Of a stretch of 64,000 bases of DNA, positions 1 through 12,100 are shown piece after piece. The translations under genes and the position numbers were made by a program. A model generated the notes under the pieces. The model did not search any database and was not told where the DNA came from. It saw only the letters and a program-made list of their open reading frames with translations. The DNA comes from Owenia fusiformis (lineage: Eukaryota > Annelida > Polychaeta > Sabellida > Oweniidae): the NCBI GenBank assembly GCA_903813345.2, contig CAIIXF020000009.1, forward strand, positions 35,455,759 through 35,519,758, given 5' to 3'. How positions within the stretch are numbered: the first letter of the stretch is position 1; every line of letters starts with the position of its first letter.

Positions 1-556
1 GAATATAATTATAATAATACAGAAAATGGCATAAAGTGCAAATCATTCCTGACACGTACGTTCACCTTTCTAATGATACATCAAAATGATGGAACAAATA
101 TCGTCATCCCTCTGACACTTGTTTGCCTCTCATGTGCTCGAGTATTGATTTTGCGTTACTTATCAACCGATTTAGCCGTCGGGATTGAGAAGTCATCACG
201 TCGTCCATTTGTTTGTAAAAAGACCTCTATCGATTGTTTTTTCACATATTTATGCCCATAACTATAGGTAATTGTTATTTCCTCAATATATCGTACATGT
301 TGATGGTGGAAGATGAAAAACACGTCATAGTTAACCGTAAGAAATACATTCATGAGAGAAATCAAATAATTTTAACGCATGCACTTTTTCACTATTCAGG
401 TTTTTTTCATTCATCTGAATAAATAGATGGCGGCCCGTTTGAGTTGTGAGAGATCAGAGACTCAAATTAATTTCGGATAAATGGTTCACACCCCTAGCGC
501 CACCTTTTTTATGGGCTACTGTTTTAAAGGAATGATATCATGAGTTGAAAATAGTC

Positions 557-597
557 CAATGGGGGAGCTAAGGTTGCCAAACTTATGGAGGGGAGTG
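557..597. mobile_element. Solo end of a Tc1/mariner-like MITE
   Basis: About 40 bp match the right terminus of the element at 13441-14302 (GGTTGCCAAACTTATGGAGG then GGAGTG, followed by TA). No left end is seen nearby. Confidence 0.6.
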
Positions 598-1254
598 TAA
601 AACATTATTCAACAGAGGAATTGCTATTTTAGATTCTGTGAAATTGATTGCCTTCAGGAGTTCATAAGTTCAAGTTGGCTGTTCTGTTCACTCCCCATCT
701 AGCATATTACAATTATTCTCGTAGAATAATATCTAGACATTGAATATAGATTTAAAGGAAGCACACTTTCAGAACAGCCATCTAGAAACTGGATGGAAAA
801 TGGACACATGACCTACCTGCCTGTAGTTTAATGAATTTTATTTCGTTTTACAGGGTGGCCGGAAAAAAGTAGAAAAAGTACAGCATAATGATGATCACTG
901 TTGCCAAAGTGTTGATTTAGCTTATCTTGTGGGTCATTTTAGGTATGGGGAGTGGCGCCATCTTGCTGAAGCCACTATGTGGCACAACCTATCAAATGAT
1001 CACAGATTGCAACCAAGGGCTGTCCAAAACTGCCTCAGGATGATACTGCCATGCATCCGGTCGATCTTGCATTGTCTGGAGTCTTTCGAGATATCCTCTA
1101 ACCTAAATGAACTTCACTATCTTTATCTTTTCCGTTGAATCTGCCAAGAGTCAAATGAGTCCTAAACTTTGTATCCCACTTGGATATTACACATTTTCTT
1201 TGACAATCATGTTCACGTGTTGCACCGACACTACCGATTTGTTCCTAAAAAAGT

Positions 1255-1770
1255 TCATCGGATCTAGAGCGTCCTACCATGTAACATGTGTGAAAAATCC
1301 GTTAAGTTAGTTTCCTGAAATCGTGATGACAAGATTTATCTTAAAACATCCAAATGGCCGCCACAATGCAAGATGGCCGCTGAAAAGCTAATCGGCTCTA
1401 GAACTTCTTACCATGTAACATGTGAGAAAATTTGAAGTAAATCCGTTAAGTGGTTTTCCTGGAATCGCAATGACAAGATTTATCTAAAAACTTCCAAGAT
1501 GGCCGGCAGAATGGAAGACGGCCGCCAAAAAGTTAATCAACTCTTGAACTTCTTACCGTGTAACATGTGTGAAAATTTGAAGTAAATCTGTTTAGTGATT
1601 TTCCTTGAATCGCGATGACAAGATTTATCTAAAAACTTCAAAGATGGCCGCCAAAATGCAAGATGGCCGCCGAAAAGTTGATCAGTTCTAGAACTTCTCA
1701 CCATGTAATATGCATGAAAATTTGAAGTAAATCCGTCAAGTGGTTTCCTGGAATCGTGAAGACAAGAAAG
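1255..1770. repeat. 144-bp tandem repeat, about 3.5 copies
   Basis: GACAAG recurs at 1328, 1472, 1617 and 1761 (spacing 144-145). Each unit has a TAGAACTTCT-type stretch, CATGTAACATG, a TTTGAAGTAAATC segment, a CCTGGAATCG segment and one or two AAGATGGCCGCC-like blocks. It ends about 230 bp before the PAN-Link gene. Confidence 0.85.
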
Positions 1771-1920
1771 TGAGACGCCACCCGCCCGCCGGCCGCCCGT
1801 CAAGCTGACGACAATATCGTACCTTTTTGGTACGATAAAAACTGAGCTGAAGGCGTAACATACAGCAAAGCTATAAAGACTTGTTATTGGAAATCTTAAG
1901 AAATAAGGAATTGGTAGACT

Positions 1921-1927
1921 TATAAAA
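1921..1927 (+). promoter_or_regulatory. TATA-like box upstream of the PAN-Link gene
   Basis: TATAAAA lies 72-78 bp before the ATG at 1999, the right distance for a short 5' UTR. The region is AT-rich, so chance occurrence is possible. Confidence 0.35.
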
Positions 1928-1998
1928 AAACACAATACAAACTTGATCAATTTGAATCAGGAGATTAATCCGCCGGTCACAGCGCTCGAGAAAACAAC

Positions 1999-4216
1999 AT
2001 GGAGAACATCAAAGTGACTTCTTTTATGACAGGATTCAGCAGTTTTTTCATTATTGGAGTTTTCTTCATTAGCCAGGCACAGTCAAACTATTACAAACTT
2101 GGTGGCGTTGGGAGAAGAGTAAATGGAACTGCGGCAGAGGACTTTTTTGATATTGTTAATACTACGGAGTGTATCCTCAGATGTGTGGACAACATTGAGT
2201 GTTTGTCGTTGAATTACAATTCCGTTACACTGGAGTGTCTTATTTACACGGTGGATGGGTTAGAAAAATATGACGATCCTGACTGGACGTATGTTTACGC
2301 AAAAAGAGGTATGTAGAATTTTTATGCCAGAACGGTGATTGATTTTGCGTGCAATTTATTGTGAATTTCAAGGTTATTTTGAAGGCAAGCACAACAAAAC
2401 AATCACAACAACAAAATATTCCATTCTGAATAAAAATGTTTCATATGGCTTGGGAAGGAAAAAAGGTTAACTATACACTCTTCAAAATTATTACTTGGAT
2501 TTCCTTATATTGAGAAATTGTACTACTCATTTTAAGTCAAAAATTACTTAAATAATCTTGAACTACTGAATAATTTTTAAGTAGTTTTTAAGTAATTCAT
2601 TTATGGTGAATTTACTAATGCAAGGAGAGAAATTGAAATACTTACTGTAGTAATTGTAATACTCATTTACATAATTAAGCAAAACTCAAAATGGCAATAT
2701 AAGTTAAATAAGTAAAATGAAGAAAAACTAAGTATTTAACTTTAAGTAATTTTTATACTTGGGAAATACTTGGGAAATACTTGGGAAATACTCAAGTAAT
2801 TCATTTTTAAGAGTGTAATGATTTATGACTCCTATATAAGTGTAAGATTTTTGATTATTTTAGAAAGATCGATCCGAATTATATTTCGGACATGATGAAG
2901 TCTTTCAAATCCTCACTATTGAATGCCAATCATGCACAGTTGCATGTATTACCTGTCTAATCGCAATTTTAGTCAAAACACGACAGTGCAAAAATGGTCA
3001 TATTACCTTTTGATTACATTTACACACTGCCACGTGTATTATCTCGGCGCGAATATCTTTGTTTCATGGCAAGACAAAGCTCATAAATATGTCTGAAAGC
3101 AGATTTACCTTTGAAATTTTACGTTTAAAAATGACTTTGACTAAAAGCCATTTGTAGGACAAAAGTTGACTCTAAAGTGAAAATGAGTGCTTTTTCGTCG
3201 TTGATCTTTGACCTAATAACAAAAAAATCTAATTGATTGATCCACTCTCATTTTAGTTCGATAATATCGTTTTCTTTGAGTGATCTAGATGATATCAAAG
3301 ATTAGAATTGAATGTCCAAATATTTTCAAATTAAAATTAGTGCCTTAAGTATTGTTTGCTCTCATTTTCAGTTACCATGGTAACTCTAAGGTCGTGGTTA
3401 CCATGACAACTTAATTTTTTAGAGGGCATTTACCCAGTTGTGGTTGGACAAAGTTTGGTGGAAAACGGGCCTGATTATGATATTATGTTAATGTTTGGGT
3501 TTCCTGCGGCAAAGTAAATCGGCAATTTAATTATGGGGTGATGCCATGTATAATTGTAATACGTCAATATCTAAAACTCCAACAGTTCATCTCGTGCCGA
3601 TGCAAAATGTCAGTACCTACGCTCATTCATTTCATCCTACAAACTATAGTCCAAGTTAAATTAATCTAAATGTGTTTTTCTTGTTAATTAAGAAACTATA
3701 CTTGTAAACTATTTTTCATAATTTGAAATATATTTGTCCTAAAGAAAATTCAATTTCTATAGCGATAAATGATCTGTTGACTTAGGGGCCATATCTATGG
3801 CGGTATAACTGCCTCTGCTGAATCATTGTTAATATCTCCAGGATATGAAAGGATCGAGTTCCAAATTGAATTGATTAAGTTTGATTTCAGGTGCTGGGGT
3901 TTTTCATGTGGAAGGTTCCGGGGGTCGATACAGCATAGCTGATCCAACCGTCGCTGAATCCGTGTGTACCAATAACTACAACGCCGTGTCGCTTGCTACC
4001 CCCGAACAGTTGGCTGCAATGGTTGCAAATGGGTTCTTCATGTGTAAATGTGGTTGGGTAACAGATAGATCATCGGTTATTCCGTTGAATTACACAACAT
4101 CCGGTTGTGGAGGTCTTAGCGCGCCACCTGGTGTCCTAACGTGTGTTAACCCGGGTGGAGCGCTACCAGGTTACGCCCCAAATGGACAGGATGCTTATTG
4201 TTATACAGATTTTTAA
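1999..4216 (+). CDS. Secreted PAN/apple + Link domain protein (2 exons)
   Basis: Exons 1999-2308 and 3891-4216 join in phase 1 across a 1582-bp GT-AG intron (donor AG|GTATG, acceptor TTTCAG|GT), giving 211 aa. Residues 1 to about 28 form a hydrophobic signal peptide. Residues about 30-101 look like a PAN/apple fold with Cys58, Cys62, Cys68 and Cys80 in the CxxxC...C...C pattern. Residues 106-209 match a Link (hyaluronan-binding) module: it starts GVFHVEG, carries GGRYSI and ATPEQL, and has Cys129, Cys157, Cys176 and Cys207 plus a CGG...PPGV segment. By family knowledge such proteins are extracellular and bind glycosaminoglycan or matrix, so a hyaluronan-binding secreted lectin-like role is inferred. 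Six cysteines lie in the Link part, two more than the usual four. The start is the first ATG, 78 bp after a TATA-like box. ATTAAA at 4222 could serve for polyadenylation. No TM segment is seen, so it is probably soluble. Confident on domains, not on function. Confidence 0.88.
2476..2815. mobile_element. 340-bp MITE with TA target site in the PAN-Link intron
   Basis: Imperfect inverted ends CACTCTTCAAAATTATTACTT and the complement of AAGTAATTCATTTTTAAGAG, flanked by TA on both sides (2474-2475, 2816-2817). TA target and CACTC ends fit Tc1/mariner-type MITEs. An internal triplet of ACTTGGGAAAT lies near 2758-2795. Confidence 0.7.
3371..3410. promoter_or_regulatory. Paired X-box-like (RFX) palindromes in the PAN-Link intron
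   Basis: GTTACCATGGTAAC at 3371-3384 is a perfect 14-bp palindrome, and GTTACCATGACAAC follows at 3397-3410. Both fit the RFX-factor X-box layout (GTNRCC, AT, RGYAAC half sites). They sit 480-520 bp before exon 2. Binding is inferred from the motif only. Confidence 0.4.
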
Positions 4217-4556
4217 GTGTTATTAAAAGGACGAAAGAGCTACATCAACAATTATTAGATCACAGTGAAGATCTGAGAGAAAGTCATTAGATGGAAAACT
4301 CGCATCACTATTAAGTAGTAAAGTAATGACTAAATGTGAAATTGGAGGATAAACTGCTTAAAAATTAACGTTAAACTTCAATTGATATGGGCATCAACAT
4401 GTTGTCATTGCAAGACTTTTAGTCATAGTTTGGTCTTTAAAATGGTTGTAAATAAGTCTAAATAAGGTCAATTTTTGAATCACTAAACTAAAGATTAAAA
4501 TTTAGGTCCGTTTGGAACACCTTAAAGACAAAAAATTATATACCTATAACTTAAGC

Positions 4557-4640
4557 ATCATGATATACCATGACATCTCATTTCTTCTCAGCCCTGAGAT
4601 GTTTCAGGTGAAACAGAAAGATGCTATGAGTATCAGAATG
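4557..4640. repeat. Dispersed short repeat, copy 1 of 3
   Basis: Shares GATATACCATGACATCTCAT and AGATGCTATGAGTATCAGAA with 53330-53404, and the second block with 20186-20208. Copy 1 has a 9-bp block (TGAGATGTT region) absent from the 53-kb copy. Confidence 0.7.
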
Positions 4641-4877
4641 TAACTTAAGTGGTATTTGAAATGTTACATGTTGCGAAATGTAAGCAGACAATTGCAAAGG
4701 GGTGTGAATGCAAACTCCTGGTTTCAAGAGTCATAAAATATTAACTACAAAAACACTAATTGAAATGCCTTATCATAGACATTTCAAATTATTTCATACT
4801 ATGCCGTTTCAATTAGATAAATCTGGTAAAATAACTTGGGCATCAAATATTTACTTTGTTTTAAAATACACAACAAA

Positions 4878-5165
4878 TTAAGGTGGCCTAAAGTGCTGCT
4901 TATTTTTTCGTGAAGCCACTCAGTTTAATTACTATTTCTCTGCACCCTGATGTTCAATCAACATCATTCGAGATCCATGTGTTCCTGACACGTTTAGGCA
5001 TCTGGTAATGACAACGTCTACCCAATGTTTGCACGGGAAATTGACGTAATTCGTGACTGAAATCTGGAAGACAAAAATATGTGATATTCTTTCAGAATTG
5101 TTTATAATAACTATTTACAAAAAAGTTCCCGAGACACAAGTCCATTTAGGTGGAGTTTGTTTTAA
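4878..5165. repeat. Solo arm of the 14.45-kb foldback element
   Basis: Direct match to 14449-14665 from TTAAGGTGGCCTAAAGTG through TCCATTTAGGT, with an extra middle block of about 70 bp that the right arm at 15060-15130 also has. Confidence 0.75.
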
Positions 5166-6432
5166 AGTCGAAATTTGAGTATTTGCAATTTGAGTATAGA
5201 TAATTAAAGCTCTAGCAAAGCTAGTTTAGAGTTTAAAATCATTGTTTTGAATCGGGAGACACATACCAAGGGACAGAATATGTAAATATTGTACCATAGT
5301 AATCTGGGATGTGTATCATGTAATTTGTAAATATCCTAGACAGATACCATGATATCAGATTAAACCTTCATATCACATTTTAGAAGAGTATAACACAGGC
5401 CGATTAAAAAAAAATACAATCTGAAGAAGTTATCATAACAAATATGAAGCAACTAAGAATGTGAATTTTTATCATTTAATTTTGCAATTGTACATTTTGT
5501 GATAGAAATGTACGTGAATAACAATTAACGCGTCTCAAGTTTAGTTACAGACGGGAGATAACGAAATCACTTAGTTTTTCCACGATCATCAACGTGGAAA
5601 CAAAGTTTAACAATTAGATCAATACTTTTAGTTTTGATTTGATAAATAAATTCAAATTTTCACAACCTTTATATTTTTGTTTACTAGTGCACAATCTGAA
5701 ATCCTCGCAACTGAATCAAGTTTATGTTTAACAATGAAGTTTAACTTCGACATACCTGTTAATAGCCCCACACCCTGGACGCTAAAGGAATTCAGAAGTC
5801 ATTAATACGCCAATACAAAAATCAATTCATACCTATGTCAACATGAAGTTCCTATCATTATCAGCGATCATTGTTTATTTGAATGTAAAATCGAATGGAA
5901 AGTGTATTTGAGATGGAAAATTGCAAAAATGATTATTTTCCCAGTAATTTCATAATTATCTTTCAAATGGGCATAATCTGGGATATTTTATGCCACGAAA
6001 ATTACATGCTTCACTACATTAACATGCTTCAATAATAGTTTTTAGTTAATCATAAATTACTATGAAGTAACTTATCTGATTCCTACAACTGACCCTTATG
6101 GCAAACATTCTCAGATTATTTATTCTGAAGCCAGCTAAATATAGGACGGTTCTTTTGACATCATTTTGAAGAATCTTTTAAAATTATCTAAAAATAGACA
6201 TTTTAATCGGATTGCCGTATTGATCCCTAAAAGCATTTCATAAGTTAATATTTGCGATATTCAGTAAACAACTTTTAGTCTAGCAGGAAGGAAGGTGCTT
6301 ATAACGAATCTTAAATTAGAATTTGACAGGATATCTGTTTTAAGAATTTTGATATTGTTGCATCATATAATCACCTAATGTGTAATAAAACCTTACAACT
6401 GTGCGGTCCACATATCTTGACCGCTTTGCTAA

Positions 6433-8188
6433 CCCCCCTATCACACCAAACTAGTTCTTACCCGTTCTTGCCAGTCCTACGAACACGTCGTAAAACGGGC
6501 TCAATCTGGCTATGGTCGGGAAATATGTTATTGTTTAATTAGCTACTTCGTTCAAAAACAGTCTTCAATACGTCCATCTCATTCGCAGTTCGTTCAGGTC
6601 GCACCACGTCGGTGTGCAACGTCGTATAACGCGTCCCTTAGTCTAGAAGGTCATCATGACCTGATTACAGAATCGATTCAAAATTCTAAATTATATTCCC
6701 CGTCCGGGAAAGTCCATGAAGTTCGTAAACAGACCGTAGAACGTTGTAGCTACGTTCATTCCGTTCGCACAAAGTTTAAAACCAGTTTTGAAGAACGCAG
6801 TGGCAACTTGTTTGGTGTGATAGCTATATTTTTGCTTACTCGTTCATAAGCAGTCTTAAATACGTTCTTAATCAGTTTAAACCCGTTTGCAATTAGTTCT
6901 ACCTCGTTCTCAATACGTCCTCAGAAAGTGCAACTCGTTCTTAAAACGTACCCAGTAGGATTGAAGTACGACGGTTCCGTTCGTAGTACGTCCAGCTCGT
7001 CGTTAGTACGTTGTCACTCGTTCTAATTGTAGAACGTATCGACCACGAGAACATTTTGAGCATGTTCTAACACCCCAGTCACATTTGTCGCACGGCGGCC
7101 GCAAGTCGACCGCAGATCAATTAAATCGGTGAATTTCTGCGGCGAGCGTAGAAAAACTACGCTCGCCTTGCGGCCTCCGTACGGCGAATGCAGATTTTTA
7201 CAGGCCGCAGGGAAGGCGTAGAAATTATAACTCGGAGTTATAATATTTGTTCATTTCTGAGGTCCCGTAGAAATCAACTGGCTCAACAAGATTGAATCAT
7301 TATTTGTCAATGTTTCACGATCACTTTTCATTTGATATTACATCCTAGCACTTTGAATAACATTTATAAATTGTCCAGATGTAAATGAAATGAAAAAAAA
7401 CTATTATTTATCAATAGAAATTTAAAATTCACCGTGCGGCTGCCGTGGGAAATGTGACTGCAAAAGTATGAGAGCGCAGATATTCTGCGGCGAGCGTAGA
7501 AAAGCTACTGGCTGCAGAAATGATAGACCGCAAGGTCGCCGTAGGAAATGTAGGAAACGTAGGAGATGTGGGGTGTTAGTTCTAGAGGACCTACCCGTTC
7601 GAGTAGGTCCGATGAAGTTTGTAAATAGACCCCAAAGGGTTCTATTAAGTACGTTCAGTCCGTTCGTACACAGTTGAAGCCCGTTTTCGAGAACGTAGTG
7701 AAAACTAGTTTGGTGTGATAGTAGGGTTCTATTTACAAACTTCATAGAACGTACTCGAACGGGAAGGCCTACCATGCTGAGCAGCGTAGTTCAAGGCATT
7801 TGTTCCCGTGTCGTCAGTGTCTTCAAAACTGGTTTTAAACTGTGTGCGAACGGAATGATCGTAGCTACAATGTTCCACGGTCTGTTTACGAACTTCATGG
7901 ACTTTCCCGGACGGGGTATGTGATTTGGAATTTTGAATCGATTCAAAATTCAATGGCGACCATACCGTTCTGTAATCAGACTAATGGACGCGCTATACGA
8001 CGTTGCAAACCGACGTGGTGCGACCTGAACGAACTGCGAATGAGATAGACGTATTGAAGACTGTTTATGAACGAAGTAGCTAATTATTTTAGACATATTT
8101 CCCGACCCCACCCAGATTGATCCCGTTTTACAACGTTTTCGTAGGACTGGCAAGAACGGGCAAGAACTAGTTTGGTGTGATAGGGGGG
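6433..8188. mobile_element. 1.76-kb non-autonomous transposon, long TIRs, TAA target duplication
   Basis: Ends CCCCCCTATCACACCAAAC and its complement, flanked by TAA at 6430-6432 and 8189-8191. The inverted arms extend about 390 bp at high similarity (6433-6830 against 7800-8188). A 3-bp TWA duplication is typical of PIF/Harbinger elements. No transposase reading frame is seen. Internal extra copies of the GGTGTGATAG terminus near 6820 and 7720 show a composite build, and another element is nested inside. Confidence 0.85.
7068..7578. mobile_element. 511-bp GC-rich MITE nested in the 6.4-kb element
   Basis: Ends TAACACCCCA and TGGGGTGTTA, flanked by GTTC at 7064-7067 and 7579-7582. Subterminal parts contain repeated GCGGCGAGCGTAGAAAA and similar GC-rich motifs unlike the AT-rich surroundings. 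Its family is unknown, and the exact end could shift by 1-2 bp. Confidence 0.65.
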
Positions 8189-8191
8189 TAA

Positions 8192-9181
8192 CATTATCAA
8201 ATCAGATGTAACATCGTCCATTTTGGAAAAACAGTCAGCTTCCTTGAGTATAAGTTAGTCAATACAAGACTTTTCACATTTCATTATATTTTTTATTTAA
8301 TCAAGAGGAATGTATTTTACATCTCCTAGTGACGACTGTACTAATTTACAATTTTGATTCATCAGAGTGTCTCTTTATCGAATGCTTAATGTATCTCTCT
8401 TCAAAAGATAATCGAAGCTATGGAACTCACAATTCTAATTTGCCCTCATCTTTGAGCTGAGAGAGGTCGTGCTTAAACCTTATGGTAAGAGATTCATTCA
8501 TTTGAGACCTTGTTTTCCATGATCTTCCATTTTATGTTCTTGAAACTAAAATATTTTAAAAACCAAGCTTAGAAATATCATTCTATACTACAAATCCAAA
8601 TATAATACCATAGAAGGAAAATGTATGTAGGAACCACAGGAGTTAGTTAAAAGTCCTATACAAAATCACGTCCCTAGTCTCTAGTTAAGCTGACTTCGTT
8701 CTTCCAGGATCACTTGGTCTAGTCCTAAGCTCTTAACAAAAATTTTATTACGACTTTTTATTGTCCAAAAATGTTAAATCCAAAATTGTATAATTAACGG
8801 CTCCAATTTTGCCTTCTGAACATATTATATTGATTTTTATACTTGTATTGTAGCTGTTAGTGATAAAATGGTGCTGTTCTGTTAACTTACACAATATTGC
8901 AACCTTGATAATCGCCACCATTATACGCAAAGAACTATGAAAGAAACAGATTATGTGAACGAAGATCGCCATCCTGTCACATTGGCAATCTCTTAATTTG
9001 GAATTTCCGCGTCATTCCCAATGTAAGCAATAAGATAAGTATCAAAATGTTCTTGGCAAGCAGAAACAAAAATGGATAAAAGTAATCCAAATATTATTAA
9101 TTGTTATTTAGGCGAAGATAAGAATTTGAAATGCCTGGAATTAACATTGTCCTGGGAACCATGATGTGAACCGTCCTAATA
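8192..9181. other. Intergenic, 3' flank of the LRR gene
   Basis: No other gene seen; may hold the 3' UTR of the minus-strand LRR gene. Confidence 0.5.
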
Positions 9182-12100
9182 TCACGTATCTTCCTTTTGA
9201 GTCCTAAGAATAATCTCTTCTTTGTGTAGTGGTTCAGTCATTTTAAGATTAGTAGTAATACTCGGGGCTGCAAGTTCTTCGAATTGTTCCTGTGTCATCT
9301 GAACACCGACTGCTTCATCGGCCTCTCGCTTTGCCTTCCTTCGTAACTCAGCGTCCACCAGCGCCATTTCTCTGTAAATCGCCAAATAGAATTTGTTATA
9401 CCATCCAATCCATAAGTTTGTCAAATGAAAGTTCCCTTTTGGTAGAAAGGAGTACAGAAAATCACAAAAAATAACCGACGGATTATATTTACCCGAAATC
9501 GACTGAACCGTCGCCATCTTTGTCATACGTAGCCATCAACTGTTCGAGTTGAGCCTCTGTTAATGGCACTTTGATGCTCTGAAAGGTCCAATAAAATGTT
9601 CTTATTATTAAAATCACACAAAGTAATCAGAATCGATTGTTTATTCAAAGAAACGCATCAGTGTAGGTAAAAGCCGAAGTTAAACAATGTTTTTGTAAGA
9701 TTACACTGTATACAATTGCATTCTTCATGACTGTATTGTGTTGAATAATAGTATATCTTGAATAAACACTTGACGTTTTTATGGGATAAGTGGCATGTAG
9801 AAAACTCACTCTCATCCCATCCCTAAATTCCTTCTTAGTTATCTTCCAATCTCCATTCTTATCGAATTTCTTAAAAAGGTCGATGAGCCGCAAGTTCCTT
9901 GATGCCATGAACCAGCGCAACACATGTATGGGGTTAGACACATAATCTGTCGTATTTTTGTGGCCGGTCCCTGGTGAAAAGAAAACTATATGGTTGCATT
10001 TTAAAATGGTATTATATCGACAATATTATAAAACTTTAGAAACCGATTAATATATAATTGGCAAGTAAACCCTAAACGTTTCCCACATTGATATGTTCAT
10101 GACGTGATCTTTGTGATATGGCATTATAGAGGGTGACTTCCCACATAGTTAACAAAGTACGGGTGCTCCATTCCGGCCTAGCAATCTCAGTAACACCATA
10201 AATTAAATGAACTAAATGTAGAATTATGTTTTACAGGATAATTATACTTACCAAATTGCATATTTGAATGGAAGACTCCACCCAGGATGATGTTAAAGTC
10301 AGGCTTTGTATCTTTAATTATATCAATGCACTTTGTAACACCCACATGGACATGTATACCCTAAATACGTAACATAAAATTAGGTTAAGGATAGATTATG
10401 AGTATTGGGTTTTTAGGAGGAATAATAGCCGAGGCCGCTAGGTCGAGGGTATTGGTTCTCCTTAGACCCAATACGAATGGTTTATCTAAGTATTAAACCA
10501 CACACAGACTCTTATGAAAGCTAAATGGGCCCTTAGAAAACCCTGATTTCTTTAGAGGTAAGAGTGTTGAGATTTGTGGATGTAATTTGTTCATCTTCAG
10601 TGCACTACATGTAACAGTTTAGAATTTTCTTTTTATTTACTATTCAACTATTGAATGAATGAATAGGGTGTAATTAGCTCAGCTCCAGTGCACTACATGT
10701 ATATGTGTCAGTCAATCGTCGTTTGTGCTGGCTGTACTGGTTTTGGATAGCTTGCCAATTGTCCATTCTTTAAAACAATAGAAAAAGAATTTACTTTCCT
10801 TTTGATTTAACCGGACATTTTTAAGATAACCCACAGCTCATTCTATTGTGTTGCTACCTAAGTGGGGTTTTATGCCATATGACTGGTCATTATCTTCTGC
10901 AGTTAAGTGTATTTCGATTTTGAGTACCAAGCACTTATATAAATCTTGGGCAGCAGATGTCGCAATTTGTTTATTGTCTTTCAGTAGACAATGTTGGTTG
11001 TTGGTTCAGTGTAAACCTTGAGTATGTCAATAACCAAATCAACCCTCTCGGCAACATAAAAACATGAATAAGCTGAGTTAAAAGTACCTCAAACGACATC
11101 AGTATTTTAGCTTGATCAATTTTCTACATCCTGGACATGCCTTCACTTGGATACGATATATTGACCGAAACGTGTATTTTTGCCTGCAAGGTAATTTGGA
11201 TCTAACATACAATACCCTTTCACTCAACTTAACCTTGTGAGCCAACGCACCCCATAAGTAAATACATACGTAAATTGTTAGTGCCAAACGGATAAGACAA
11301 AAGGTTATTACGAAACACAGTTATTAGGAGAATAACCCCCAATATCCCGAACTATGATCCCACGTACAAATTAAAGAAACAATGTCCAACATGCCCTACT
11401 ATTTTTATTTTCCTCTTACCGTCATATCCAAAAGCGTGATCTTCTTGCTTTCATTTTTCCTAAGTCCATTCAAGATAGAAATGGCGGTTACGCTGGTCAC
11501 GGGATTCTTTCCTATCTGAAACACGAGTAAAACTCTAAAAGTAGATCTAATTAAATAAATGAAGAATTTCCTTTTAATTTATTTTATATTCCTATTTATT
11601 TCAAGTGATATGCCACGACATGTGCCAACATGGGAAATAACGAATATGAGTAATTTCAACTATATATGGTTTTAAAGATTTGTCAACTACGATTACAATA
11701 CTGACAGACCTCTATATATGAGGATACACGTTTCAAACATTTGTTCTTAATTTTGTTAAAATTAGAGAGAAAAAATATCATTCGGATACTCATTCGGATA
11801 CTCATCGTATATCCTTTTTACAACGGCGATTACCATATGAGGGTGACACATTGAACGTACAATCACCATCTTGTTTCAGAAATTACCTTGAATATCTTGA
11901 TACTTTCATTCACTTCAAACGCCTTTTCAAACGTCATGGCGCTTATGTCGTGGATCCTATTGCTGCTAATATCAAGCTCATTCAATACAGTGTTTATCTT
12001 CAGGGCTTTTGCCATGGCAAGGGCACCATCATTTGAGATTCCATTCATCGACATATGAAGTGTTTTTAAGACACAATTATTCTAAAATGAAAACATGGAC

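Larger units (their letters stand above)
4217..6429. other. Intergenic, mostly unrecognised; two dispersed repeats
   Basis: No coding exon recognised. It contains the dispersed repeats at 4557-4640 and 4878-5165. Confidence 0.6.

Noticed and set aside
1537-1950. 137-aa minus-strand open frame
   Set aside because: It lies largely within the 144-bp tandem repeat and has no domain.
7422-8153. Several overlapping open frames up to 117 aa
   Set aside because: All lie inside the GC-richer foldback transposon, on both strands, with no transposase motif.
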